Shown here one piece after another: positions 46,101 to 53,791 of a stretch of DNA of 64,000 nucleotides. Source of the DNA: Candidatus Opimibacter skivensis (GTDB lineage Bacteria; Bacteroidota; Bacteroidia; Chitinophagales; Saprospiraceae); assembly GCA_016722045.1 (NCBI GenBank), contig JADKGY010000022.1:124001-188000 (forward strand), given 5' to 3'. A model generated the notes under the pieces. The model worked only from the letters and a program-made list of their open reading frames with translations. It was not told the DNA's origin and searched no databases. Numbering within the stretch: the stretch's first letter is position 1; each line of letters begins with the position of its first letter. Position numbers and translations under genes: made by a program.

Positions 46101-47142
46101 AGTAGTAGTGGTGGAAGATGAAGATAAATTCAGTGTTCAACATCCTGAAGTATTGAATAAAGTAGGTAGCACCTTGTTCAGATTGGATAATAGTGGTGAT
46201 CAGATCCGGGTAGTAGATCGTACAGGAACAAATGTATTGCAGGCCTCTTTTGACAATAAATCTCCATGGCCTTGTACGCCTGCAGGATTCGGCCGCACAC
46301 TGGAGCGATATCCCGGAATTAATGATCCTGATCAACCTCAAAGCTGGTTTGACGGATGTATGGGCGGAAGTCCCGGTGATGCATTTTCACCTTGCGCAGA
46401 TTATCTTATCGTGAGTGAAATCAATTATCATTCTGCCAATGCAGAAGATGCTGGTGATTGGTTGGAAATAAAAAATCAACTTGATATCCCGGTTGATCTT
46501 TCGGGTTGGTCGATCAGGGATGATGATGATACGCACCAGTTTACGATTCCTGATGGAACAGTTTTATCGGCTGGAAAATATTTGGTTGTATGTGAAAACA
46601 AAGAAGACTTTAATGCCGTGCATCCTGCTGTGCCTTTCCTCATCGGAGATCTTGGTTTCGGCCTCGGTAATGGAGGTGATGTAATCAGATTGTATGATGA
46701 AAGTGGAAAACTGCAATTGAGTATTTGTTATGATGATAGTGATCCATGGACTACTGAAGCAGATGGTAATGGATATACACTTGAACTCGGTGATGCTTAT
46801 GTCAATCTGAATGATCCATTCAATTGGTTTGCAGGTTGTCTTGGTGGGTCCCCGGGTGGTCCATATAATTCTGAATGTCTTCCTGTAGGTATTCGTCCTG
46901 TTCTTACCTCAAATGAAATGGTTATTTTTCCAAATCCTGTTGATCAGGAGTTGACGGTGCAAGTGGCAGGAAAAGTTGCAGGAGAAGTTCGTGTAACAGA
47001 TATTTATGGAAAAATAATATTCAGGCAAGAGTTTTCTTCGCAGTCAACTACAATAAATACTGGTGAATGGGGTGCGGGAATTTACTTCGTGACGACTGAA
47101 GTAAATGGAAATACAAAAACAGAAAAGGTTGTGAAGAGATAA
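43180..47142 (+). CDS. Secreted CotH-kinase/lamin-tail domain protein, T9SS type A sorting
   Basis: A 1320-aa cargo protein. Signal peptide (1-21, ending SHA); lamin-tail domain (about 22-110); a galactose-binding-like stretch (about 110-270); chitobiase-like HYTTDGSVPLDASPLYTG (about 386-425); CotH domain (about 440-800) with LPVLSITANPGDLF, VFINGQYWGHYAGRE and FLIFDVTYAQG; an InlB-type repeat around AVANPGYTFDHWEN (868); two more lamin-tail domains (about 915-1045 and 1075-1215); and a C-terminal sorting domain from IFPNPVDQEL (1247) to the end. CotH proteins phosphorylate spore-coat or other proteins, but activity here is untested. Secretion should depend on PorW and the rest of T9SS. Confidence 0.9.
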   Translation: MKIASLMAGLLFLLPFQSHAQLILSEVAPTNYYQVPDENNEYPDWIEIYNAGASQQNLVGLSLSDSNKPKWTFPDYILGAGQRLLVFASGKNRGGLGQSKIDHWETALYEGDQWRLFIGTENPPTDWASVDFDDSAWTNAQGGFGYGDDDDVTPIPDSTLSFYSRRTFNVSDPSKLDSAILSIDYDDAFIAYLNGVEIARSANMVGTPDNTTLATFDHEAHIYSGGNPEVFPVSKSKLKELLITGQNALAVEIHNIDPGSSDLTARTWLHFGINTPDVFYGPNPPFFNDVSVTTFHTNFKIGFGETVKLFDVDGLAADSIAIPYLLPGNSIMRLDDISDWCLTDSSTADAPNGNKCLSGYTETPVISPAAGFYQTDQTISITGNNVHYTTDGSVPLDASPLYTGPFDISSTSVIRARSFEPGRLAGEAADASYFIGESSQLPVLSITANPGDLFNDGSGGLAAYDNYNSGNRAPVHLEYFDKDRSLAFSENASLRPVGGYSIGFDQKSMQFSFDEDFGAKDDVHYPIFGRDKPGITSYREFRVRNMDDDWNSTRIRDVLANQLTLPTHCASEGYQHMAVFINGQYWGHYAGREVTNEFYVRDNHGADPDLVEEILTSYFENNHYLADEGTDVDFFDMSDYIIQHDMNNPVYFAAAKKRVDWENWVDYFAAEMYLANGDWFSSMYFNNLRMYRAPDVRWRFLIFDVTYAQGNGVSVTTNILDEALAHPAFPNRYTDMMNSFLLNPEFKRYFINRFADLMNEYWTPEKAGTIIDDNATEIASEINRQSARWGSQDSVSWRNQLHDLKEFHVVRRIYQRNQIEDYFGLNDQVDLSLQVEPAGAGVIHINTIVPKTYPWAGIYFDGNPVTITAVANPGYTFDHWENSFSIDTFGQSVTINLKPFSEFTAHFTGTAQPVALELSEVNYQSDVTRDAGDWFEIRNAADYAIDLTDFKMQDREWYNAFPVPAGTILQPNERVVVVEDEDKFSVQHPEVLNKVGSTLFRLDNSGDQIRVVDRTGTNVLQASFDNKSPWPCTPAGFGRTLERYPGINDPDQPQSWFDGCMGGSPGDAFSPCADYLIVSEINYHSANAEDAGDWLEIKNQLDIPVDLSGWSIRDDDDTHQFTIPDGTVLSAGKYLVVCENKEDFNAVHPAVPFLIGDLGFGLGNGGDVIRLYDESGKLQLSICYDDSDPWTTEADGNGYTLELGDAYVNLNDPFNWFAGCLGGSPGGPYNSECLPVGIRPVLTSNEMVIFPNPVDQELTVQVAGKVAGEVRVTDIYGKIIFRQEFSSQSTTINTGEWGAGIYFVTTEVNGNTKTEKVVKR

Positions 47143-47180
47143 ATCAAATAGAGTAATAAAAACTTGAATTGGAGAATACT

Positions 47181-47284
47181 TTTGCAGATGTATTTAAGGT
47201 CACATCTCCAATCGCTGTCCAAGTTAAATGTAGTAGTTAAAAGTCAAGTAGCTAAATGTTACGTATATTTAAGTGTTATGTGCC
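47181..47284 (+). repeat. Left cassette-like boundary ending GTTATGTGCC
   Basis: TTTGCAGATGTATTT (47181-47195) then, 79 bp later, GTTATGTGCC (47275-47284), 18 bp before the next gene start. The same two words recur on the right side of that gene: GGCACATAAC at 48328-48337 and TTTGCAGATGTATTT at 48368-48382. Confidence 0.6.
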
Positions 47285-47302
47285 ATTAAACAAAATGAAT
47301 GT

Positions 47303-48322
47303 ATGAGGAAACATTTCTGCTATATTCTTTTACTGATTTCCTATGAAATCCAATCACAAGGTTTTTCACCTTGCGAAATTCCCCCTGATTTAGAAGTATC
47401 CTACAATGACCAGATTAAGATCTTAGCATTAGGCCCGATGCTGAATTCTGGAACTGCGGATTCTAATTCTATTCGTATTCTTGAACCTTATTATTTACCA
47501 GTTTTTGAAGCTCTTGCCGCTATTTATAATTCGCCGTTTACGGAACAAGTAGATAGCATCTTCAATATTTATTGCATTAATAATAAATATTCTGATGAAT
47601 TCAATTCATACAGATCAAATGCTCTCTATGTCTCTTTAGATACGACAATAACATGGACTGAATCTTGGGAGGACAATATTGATTCATCTGGCAATGCTTT
47701 TATCGATAGTTTATTGTTTGGTGTAGACTATACGGTGAATCCACTTTTCGATAATATTAAAAGATTAGAATTCGTTGAAGTCCTAAACTTACCCGCCCTA
47801 GTAAGATTACTAGAAACAGTGGATGGAATTGTATTTGCAGAATTAGTTCCTTCTTATGGTGGAGGAACGTATATTACGCATAGTCAAGAAGGAGATGATC
47901 ATAATTTCAAATTCATACTCGGCTGGGACGACTGTCAGGCAGGTTGTATTTCAACCAGAATATGGGAATTCCAATCGAATACATCAAAATGCGAAGCTCA
48001 ATTTTTAAGATCCTATGGAACACCTGTGACCTCGTGGGTTAATGGTCCTCCATTTGCACTAAATTGTAATCTAAAATCAAGCGAATTTGATCCCCACAAT
48101 AATATAAAGGTTAGCATATATCCAAACCCGATCTCTGATATCCTGCATATAGAATCCGAGAATGACATTAGTTTCCTCGAAATCGTCAATATAATAGGTG
48201 AACCAATCGTCAAGAAGGCAGTCAATGGTTATGTTTTAAATGAAAATATTTCTTATTTAGTACCAGGAATATACGTGATGATCTTGAATAAAGAAATCAT
48301 TGCAAAGTTCATAAAAATATAA
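47303..48322 (+). CDS. Hypothetical secreted protein with T9SS type A sorting domain
   Basis: About 339 aa from Met at 47303 (the frame opens at 47273, but MRKHFCYILLLISYEIQSQG is a proper signal peptide). The middle shows no domain I recognise; it has EEDNIDSSGN- and VNPLFDNIKRLEFVEVL-like segments and six Cys. The last 75 residues from SIYPNPISDILHIE to GIYVMILNKEIIAKF are a type A sorting domain. The gene is AT-rich and flanked by inverted GTTATGTGCC/GGCACATAAC. Confidence 0.75.
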   Translation: MRKHFCYILLLISYEIQSQGFSPCEIPPDLEVSYNDQIKILALGPMLNSGTADSNSIRILEPYYLPVFEALAAIYNSPFTEQVDSIFNIYCINNKYSDEFNSYRSNALYVSLDTTITWTESWEDNIDSSGNAFIDSLLFGVDYTVNPLFDNIKRLEFVEVLNLPALVRLLETVDGIVFAELVPSYGGGTYITHSQEGDDHNFKFILGWDDCQAGCISTRIWEFQSNTSKCEAQFLRSYGTPVTSWVNGPPFALNCNLKSSEFDPHNNIKVSIYPNPISDILHIESENDISFLEIVNIIGEPIVKKAVNGYVLNENISYLVPGIYVMILNKEIIAKFIKI

Positions 48323-48327
48323 AACAC

Positions 48328-48401
48328 GGCACATAACATAGATGCTATTGGCAATGTCGGGTAACCGTTTGCAGATGTATTTTGAAAATATTTGTTATAT
48401 G
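48328..48401 (+). repeat. Right cassette-like boundary, attC-like
   Basis: GGCACATAAC (48328-48337), a ATGCTATTGGCAATGTCGGG segment, TTTGCAGATGTATTT (48368-48382), then GTTATATG (48394-48401), which overlaps the next ATG. The order inverted word - inner part - GTTATRTG recalls an integron attC or a related recombination site. No integrase is in the window. Confidence 0.5.
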
Positions 48402-49895
48402 AAATATTGGTATATTATTATATTTTCTATTGTACAAATTGTTTTTATCCATGTTTGCTTTTCTCAGGTAGGTTATGGAAATAATTGGGTTTTAGGCAAC
48501 AGCACTAGTCCAGAAATATCTGGTACAATTATAAATTTTAGACCTGATTCAATTAATATTTTCAGCAGTGATAAAAGCATGTTTATGCACGCTGCAAATA
48601 CTTCTATGAGTGATGCTGAAGGCAATCTATTATTCTATTCTAATGGATGTGAAGTCGCTGGTGCGAATAATATCTTACTTTTAAATGGGGGTTCAATAGG
48701 ACATGGAAACCTTGCAACGAGTTTCTGTAATTCAATCGGTAGTCCATTGACACAAGGAATATTATCATTACCACAACCCGGCTCAGACTACCTGTATTAT
48801 TTATTTTATTTGGATCTTCAGTTAACTTATGAGTTTCCGACTGGCTTATATTTTCCATTTGCGCCAACTAATTTATATTATGGAATAATTGACATGAGTT
48901 CGAATAATAATCTGGGAAGTATGGTTGTGAAAGATATGTCGGTAGTATCAGATACATTGTCACGCGGAATGCTTCAAGCCGTGCAGAATGATGATGGAAG
49001 TTGTTGGTGGATCTTAATGCCAGAATCTCATTCAAATTGTTATTATACACTAAAATTAACCAGCAATGGTATTGATACAATTTTCAAGCAATGTCAAGGT
49101 ATTGTCTGGGATGACGAAGACAGGACTGGTCAAGCTGTATTTTCACAGAATGGTAAAAAATACGTACGATCCAACTATTTTAATGGATTAAATATATTTG
49201 ATTTTGATTCCAATACTGGAATATTGTCAAATCCCATTAATATTGATTTTGGATTAGACACGTTCTACTTCTCAGGAGCTGTTTTCTCACCCAATTCTCG
49301 ATTTATCTATATAACGGCTTATAATAATATATTTCAATTTGATTTGTATGCGTCTGATATAGCAAATAGTAAAATATTAGTAGCTGAATTAAATACTCCA
49401 GCCAATATTTCAAATAAAACAAGATTTAATCAAGCATTATTAGCCCCAAATGGTAAAATATATATTGGCGGGACTAGTTCACATAATTATTTGCATATAA
49501 TTCAAAATCCAAACTGTTACGGTTTAAACTGTGATGTCGACCAATATGCTCTTGAAATGCCTGCATTTAATTTGTATGGATTACCAAATATTCCATGTTT
49601 TGGCGACTGGAGTGAGTCCGATATTTGTGATTCCATAACTAACAATATTTCGCCCAATGTAAGTATGGATCTAAAAGTTTTTCCTAATCCATTCAATAAT
49701 GAATTGCATATTGTAAGTAAAGCACAATTTATATTAGAGATTTATGATTCATTTGGAAGGCTGGTATTTACAAAACAGTTCGATTCAGCTCAAAATATAG
49801 TAACATTAGATTTTCTTTTGAACAGCATGTATTTTTACAGAGTTGTTACTAAACATGAATTAATAGGACAAGGAAAAATCGTTAAGAGTGAATGA
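48399..49895 (+). CDS. Secreted propeller-like protein with T9SS type A sorting domain (paralogue 1)
   Basis: About 498 aa from Met at 48399 (signal peptide to VCFSQ). The mature start is VGYGNNWVLG. Repeating blade-like stretches include SMSDAEGNLLFYSNGC, RGMLQAV ... WWILMPESHSNCYY, TGQAVFSQNGKKYVR and FSPNSRFIYIT, which suggest a beta-propeller. The end (KVFPNPFNNELHIV ... SMYFYRVVTKHELIGQGKIVKS) is a sorting domain. It is a close paralogue of 51005-52525. Function unknown. Confidence 0.8.
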   Translation: MKYWYIIIFSIVQIVFIHVCFSQVGYGNNWVLGNSTSPEISGTIINFRPDSINIFSSDKSMFMHAANTSMSDAEGNLLFYSNGCEVAGANNILLLNGGSIGHGNLATSFCNSIGSPLTQGILSLPQPGSDYLYYLFYLDLQLTYEFPTGLYFPFAPTNLYYGIIDMSSNNNLGSMVVKDMSVVSDTLSRGMLQAVQNDDGSCWWILMPESHSNCYYTLKLTSNGIDTIFKQCQGIVWDDEDRTGQAVFSQNGKKYVRSNYFNGLNIFDFDSNTGILSNPINIDFGLDTFYFSGAVFSPNSRFIYITAYNNIFQFDLYASDIANSKILVAELNTPANISNKTRFNQALLAPNGKIYIGGTSSHNYLHIIQNPNCYGLNCDVDQYALEMPAFNLYGLPNIPCFGDWSESDICDSITNNISPNVSMDLKVFPNPFNNELHIVSKAQFILEIYDSFGRLVFTKQFDSAQNIVTLDFLLNSMYFYRVVTKHELIGQGKIVKSE

Positions 49896-49982
49896 AGCAT
49901 CTGGAATACAGAATATAAGATGCGACTCAGCCGAGGAAATATTGGATTAGAATTATTTATCTAAAAATATTTATTTAACATT

Positions 49983-50621
49983 ATGAAAATATTATTCTTT
50001 TGTGTTGCAATGCATTGTACAATTGTAGTGTACTGCCAAACATATATTTCTCCCACAATTGGTATTGATTATTTAAAAATGGAAAGTATAAGAGAATCAC
50101 ATATACTTCATTTAATCGATAACGGTTATTCTAATAATAGCCCTATATACGGAGTGAAAATAAAAAGAATTATTTCAAAAAGTATTTTTATTTCTGTTGC
50201 CTCAAATTATGCATCTAAAAAGGTGAATGCTGATTCAGATAATTTCGCATCAATTTACGGGATAAAATTCAATTATATTAAAAACAATTTATCATTTAAC
50301 TATAGATTGCCTAATTGGTTCATAGGTGTGGGTTTTTCCTTTAACATGTTAAATAATATTAGGTTCATCCTTAATAACAATAACACCTTTGATTCTTTCA
50401 CAAATAATTTAACTGAATCGGATTTACGACTATCAGTAGGAGGTATTTTCAAAAAATTTGATCTGGAATTTTATTATTATTCTGGATTATCATCTGTTAA
50501 TGATAAAAGGGGAACCTTATTTCTTAAACCATTGGCCTCATTGGGGATGCAATTAAGTTATAATATTAAGGTTCTGGATAAACAAAGAAAAGAGAAAAGA
50601 ATTAAATGCCCTGAATTTTAA
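49983..50621 (+). CDS. Hypothetical small outer-membrane barrel
   Basis: A 212-aa protein with a signal peptide ending near YCQ and many alternating strands (SIFISVASNYASKK, KNNLSFNYRLPNWFIGVGFSFN, FDLEFYYYSG, SLGMQLSYNIKVL). Probably a beta-barrel, very Asn/Ile/Lys-rich. No family recognised. It lies between the two paralogues, 87 bp after the first. Confidence 0.6.
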   Translation: MKILFFCVAMHCTIVVYCQTYISPTIGIDYLKMESIRESHILHLIDNGYSNNSPIYGVKIKRIISKSIFISVASNYASKKVNADSDNFASIYGIKFNYIKNNLSFNYRLPNWFIGVGFSFNMLNNIRFILNNNNTFDSFTNNLTESDLRLSVGGIFKKFDLEFYYYSGLSSVNDKRGTLFLKPLASLGMQLSYNIKVLDKQRKEKRIKCPEF

Positions 50622-51004
50622 TTTGAATACGGGAAACTGTAAATTTCAAAATCTGTTAGTGATGTTTTGAATATTACTTTGGACAGAGACCTCCTATTTC
50701 AGAATTGGTAAGTTATACTTTCACTTCAGTACTTGGAATGAAGAAAAGGAATTTATATTTTTCATACATTCGATTAGGAATATGTTGAATTTATAGTATA
50801 TTTGGAGTAGAGCCAAATTCAAATCTCTTTAAAAGAACATTTGTTTGGTAGGAAAATAGGGGATGATTCCCCATTCCCCTTTTTAAAGTAAATATAGTTA
50901 TGAGAATCTGAGTTCTAATTATTATTGTATTGGGAAGCATCTGCAGTCCATTACCGGAGAAATACTAGTTAAAAAGATATTTGTACTTAAATAATTCAGA
51001 AAAA
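50622..51004. other. Gene-free region between secreted-protein genes
   Basis: No gene supported. Around 50900-50969 a short frame beginning ATGAGAATC is broken by TGA at its fourth codon and then reads like a signal sequence; it may be the remnant of a lost gene. Confidence 0.4.
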
Positions 51005-52525
51005 ATGCTTTTTATTTCACGCTATATTGTGCCTTCAAAATACTTTTTGTTTATTTTAATTATATTTTGTGTTTGCTATCGATCTAACAGCCAAGGTGGA
51101 TATGGTAATAATTGGATCCTCGGTTACGACAGCGAAATTCCTAATATTAAGGGCAGCTTGTTAAGTTTCTCAGCCAATTCTATTGAAATTACTGGTATAA
51201 ATAAAAGTATGGTTTTAGAGGGATCTAATACCTCTATTAGTAATTATGATGGAATTTTACAATTTTACTCTAACGGTTGTTATATCAATGACTCAGACAA
51301 TCAGAAAATACTGAATAGTGATTCAATTGGATTAGGTGTGCTTTCAACTAGTTATTGCAATACTGGTGGAAATCCACTAAATCAATCCATTATAGCCTTA
51401 CCCATCCAAGGTGATAATAATATTTATTATTTATTTTACCCAGACTTAGAATCACCGTATCGACATTCAAAGGAAAATTATTTTGCTTTGGCACCTTTGC
51501 ATTTATATTATAGTGTAGTTGACATGTCAAAAAACGATGGCAAGGGTGAAGTAACAATAAAAAATAGCTTAGTAATTTCTGATACTTTGGCAAGAGGAAT
51601 GATTCAAGCCACAAGTTCAAATACTAAGGATTGTTGGTGGATTATAATGCCTGAATCTCATTCAAATTGCTATTATATAATTAGACTTTCTATAAATGGA
51701 ATTGATACGATTTTACATCAATGTTTAGGGGAAGTCTGGGGTGATAGAGATTTAACCGGTCAAGCTGTATTTTCTCCGAATGGAAAAAAATATGTAAGAT
51801 TTAATTATTTTTATGGATTAAATATTTACGATTTTGATGATTTAACTGGAAGACTATCTAGTCCTATTAATATAAAAATTCCTATTGACACATTTTACTA
51901 TTCGGGCGTTGCAATTTCTCCTAACTCAAGGTATATTTATGCTACAACTTTTGACAAATTATTTCAATTAGACTTAAACTCTTCTGATAGCTTAATAAAT
52001 AATACGTTAATTGCAGAATTAAATACACCGCAAGATATTCAATTTAAAACAAGATTTAATCATGCGGTATTAGCCGCTGATGGTAAAATTTATATTGGAG
52101 GCACGAATACACATAATTATTTGCATGTTATACAATCACCTAATTGTGGTGGTCAAAATTGTGATTTACAACAATACGCTGTAAAGATGCCATCTTGGAA
52201 TATTTACGGTATGCCAAATCAACCAACTTATAATGACTGGGGGTCTTCAAATGTTTGTGATTCAATAGTAGGAACACTCTCCATAAAGAGGCATGAATTT
52301 AAAACTAAAATATTTCCTAGTCCATTTTATAATAATGTTCAAATTGAAGTTAACGAACCTGTCCGATTAACAATTTTGGATATTTTTGGAAGGATAGTAT
52401 ACGGCCAGGAATTAAATAAAAATATTAATAATGTATTTCTACAACATTTAAATACGGGCGTTTACTTTTTTTTGTTAAGCAATAAATATGAATTGGTTGT
52501 GCAGCGTAAATTGATCAAGCTCTAA
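51005..52525 (+). CDS. Secreted propeller-like protein with T9SS type A sorting domain (paralogue 2)
   Basis: About 506 aa from ATG at 51005; a TTG at 50981 gives eight extra residues but the ATG gives a better signal peptide. The mature start GGYGNNWILG, the blades TSISNYDGILQFYSNGC, RGMIQATSS, CWWIIMPESHSNCYY, TGQAVFSPNGKKYVR and ISPNSRYIYAT match paralogue 1 step by step. It ends in a sorting domain (KIFPSPFYNNVQIE ... GVYFFLLSNKYELVVQRKLIKL). Function unknown. Confidence 0.8.
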   Translation: MLFISRYIVPSKYFLFILIIFCVCYRSNSQGGYGNNWILGYDSEIPNIKGSLLSFSANSIEITGINKSMVLEGSNTSISNYDGILQFYSNGCYINDSDNQKILNSDSIGLGVLSTSYCNTGGNPLNQSIIALPIQGDNNIYYLFYPDLESPYRHSKENYFALAPLHLYYSVVDMSKNDGKGEVTIKNSLVISDTLARGMIQATSSNTKDCWWIIMPESHSNCYYIIRLSINGIDTILHQCLGEVWGDRDLTGQAVFSPNGKKYVRFNYFYGLNIYDFDDLTGRLSSPINIKIPIDTFYYSGVAISPNSRYIYATTFDKLFQLDLNSSDSLINNTLIAELNTPQDIQFKTRFNHAVLAADGKIYIGGTNTHNYLHVIQSPNCGGQNCDLQQYAVKMPSWNIYGMPNQPTYNDWGSSNVCDSIVGTLSIKRHEFKTKIFPSPFYNNVQIEVNEPVRLTILDIFGRIVYGQELNKNINNVFLQHLNTGVYFFLLSNKYELVVQRKLIKL

Positions 52526-52667
52526 GTATTAATTTTAATGTAATCAAATATTTCGCTTATCTAAACATGAAACAACTCCTGAACATCATCCTAAGCTTCT
52601 TTGAAGAAGAAGCGAAAATAATTGAAAACAGTGATTTGAAAGAAGAGGATGAATTAGTAACAACAAT

Positions 52668-52770
52668 CTACCTGATCAACGTCACATCGCCATGCAAAAT
52701 CAAAGTCCTTTCTTCAATTTTGTCATAATACTTAATTTCTATCCGATAAACGAATACACCCGGACTCAAG
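52668..52770 (-). pseudogene. 3' remnant of a T9SS type B sorting-domain gene
   Basis: Minus strand encodes LSPGVFVYRIEIKYYDKIEE then RTLILHGDVTLIR and a TAG. This is the end of a gliding-motility-type (type B) C-terminal domain and matches the end of the 53792 gene at roughly 85-90 percent of bases. At 52771 it switches abruptly to the tail of a type A gene. Confidence 0.85.
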
Positions 52771-52773
52771 AAA

Positions 52774-52793
52774 TTGTGAAGAGATAAATCAAA
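52774..52793 (+). repeat. 20-bp copy of the end of the CotH-domain gene
   Basis: TTGTGAAGAGATAAATCAAA is identical to 47129-47148, which holds the last codons (VKR) and stop of the CotH-domain gene. It abuts the type B remnant, making a chimaeric junction. Confidence 0.85.
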
Positions 52794-52804
52794 CATGCCT
52801 CTCG

Positions 52805-52979
52805 GTTAACTCACCCCCATCCCCTCTCTTACAAAAGTATTCGTTAGAATGAAACAATATTTCCGGGAGAGAGGGGCGTAAATATTTCGTAAGGAAATCA
52901 AATCACCCCTCTCTCCCGCGAATTCTGTTTCAATACTAATGTAAACTGTAATAAGAGAGGGGGGAAGGGGGTGAGTTAC
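52805..52979. repeat. Large nested palindrome, copy 1
   Basis: Outer arms TAACTCACCCCC...TCTCTTA (52807-52831) and their complement (52952-52978), with one mismatch and a 2-nt difference. Inner arms CGGGAGAGAGGGG (52864-52876) and CCCCTCTCTCCCG (52906-52918) are perfect, 13 bp. Sequence AGAAAGACAAAG follows, as after copy 2. Confidence 0.9.
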
Positions 52980-53068
52980 TAGAAAGACAAAGAAAGGAGT
53001 TGGATTGAGTTGTTCGTAAGTCTAAAGAGAGAAGCCGGGATAAACTGTCCGGAATACAAAAATTATTT

Positions 53069-53464
53069 TCAACATCCGAATATAACCACTTTGATTATTT
53101 GTTCAACCTCATCCCATTGTTTAAGAATCTGCTCATTTGAAAATCGCAATACAGTAAACCCATACTCATTCATGCGCTCTGTCCTTATAAGATCTTCCTC
53201 AAGTTGCTTTAAATGAATGTTGCCGTCCAATTCTACAATTAATTTGTACTGATGACAATGAAAATCGGAGATATAATATTTTGTGATGAAAAGATCAATC
53301 TGACATTGAATGATGAATTGTCTATTCCACTTCAAACCGAAAAATCGCCGGGCACGAACTTTTACCCAAAAGAAATCTTCAGCTGGCGTTTGATTTTTGC
53401 GCATGGTGCGCGCCAGTTCACGAATCTTTAAATAAAGACTTCTATTGAAATGCTGGTGAGGCAT
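53069..53464 (-). CDS. DUF559 endonuclease-domain protein
   Basis: A 131-aa protein of the DUF559 family (Vsr-like, PD-(D/E)XK fold). The N-terminus RELARTMRKNQTPAEDFFW is diagnostic; then GLKWNRQF, DFHC (Asp67), and IVELDGNIH (Glu78, Asp80) hold the likely acidic active site; TVLRFSNEQIL is the typical end. It is close to full length. It lies between two copies of a large palindrome, 89 bp from copy 1 and 68 bp from copy 2. Whether it cuts DNA is unknown for most of this family. Confidence 0.85.
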   Translation of the reverse strand: MPHQHFNRSLYLKIRELARTMRKNQTPAEDFFWVKVRARRFFGLKWNRQFIIQCQIDLFITKYYISDFHCHQYKLIVELDGNIHLKQLEEDLIRTERMNEYGFTVLRFSNEQILKQWDEVEQIIKVVIFGC

Positions 53465-53532
53465 GAAATAAATTTAGGGATTTTTTGCTTATCTCGAACC
53501 CGCCACAGCCCTCTCTCACAAAATGATTTTCG

Positions 53533-53704
53533 GGTAACTCACCCCCTTCCCCTCTCTTACGAAATACTGTGGGTTCCGCAAATAATTTTCCTAGAGAGAG
53601 GGGCGTATGATTTAAGTAAGTATATCATGACTCCCCTCTCTCATGGAGTTACTGTTTCACATCACTGCATACTGTAAAAAGAGAGGGGCAGGGGGTGAGT
53701 TACC
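53533..53704. repeat. Large nested palindrome, copy 2
   Basis: Outer arms of 24 bp (53533-53556 and 53681-53704) pair with a single mismatch. Inner arms GAGAGAGGGG (53594-53603) and CCCCTCTCTC (53633-53642) are perfect. Followed by AGAAAGATAAG. Same architecture as copy 1. Confidence 0.9.
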
Positions 53705-53712
53705 AGAAAGAT

Positions 53713-53783
53713 AAGAGTGGGGAAGGGGGTGAGTTTTCCGAAAGACATGCGAAGATGATTTTACTAGAGAGAGGGGTGATAAG
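53713..53783. repeat. Partial third copy of the palindrome
   Basis: GTGGGGAAGGGGGTGAGT plus GAAAGACATG (53716-53750) and AGAGAGAGGGG (53766-53776) match right-hand parts of copies 1 and 2, but no left arms are present. Confidence 0.75.
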
Positions 53784-53791
53784 ATAAAGAT

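Noticed and set aside
47150..48401. A complete integron
   Set aside because: No integrase or intI-like promoter is in the window and the core word differs from GTTRRRY; only a cassette-like arrangement is claimed.
52567..52728. 53-aa plus-strand open frame
   Set aside because: Its second half is antisense to the type B sorting-domain remnant; no support as a protein.
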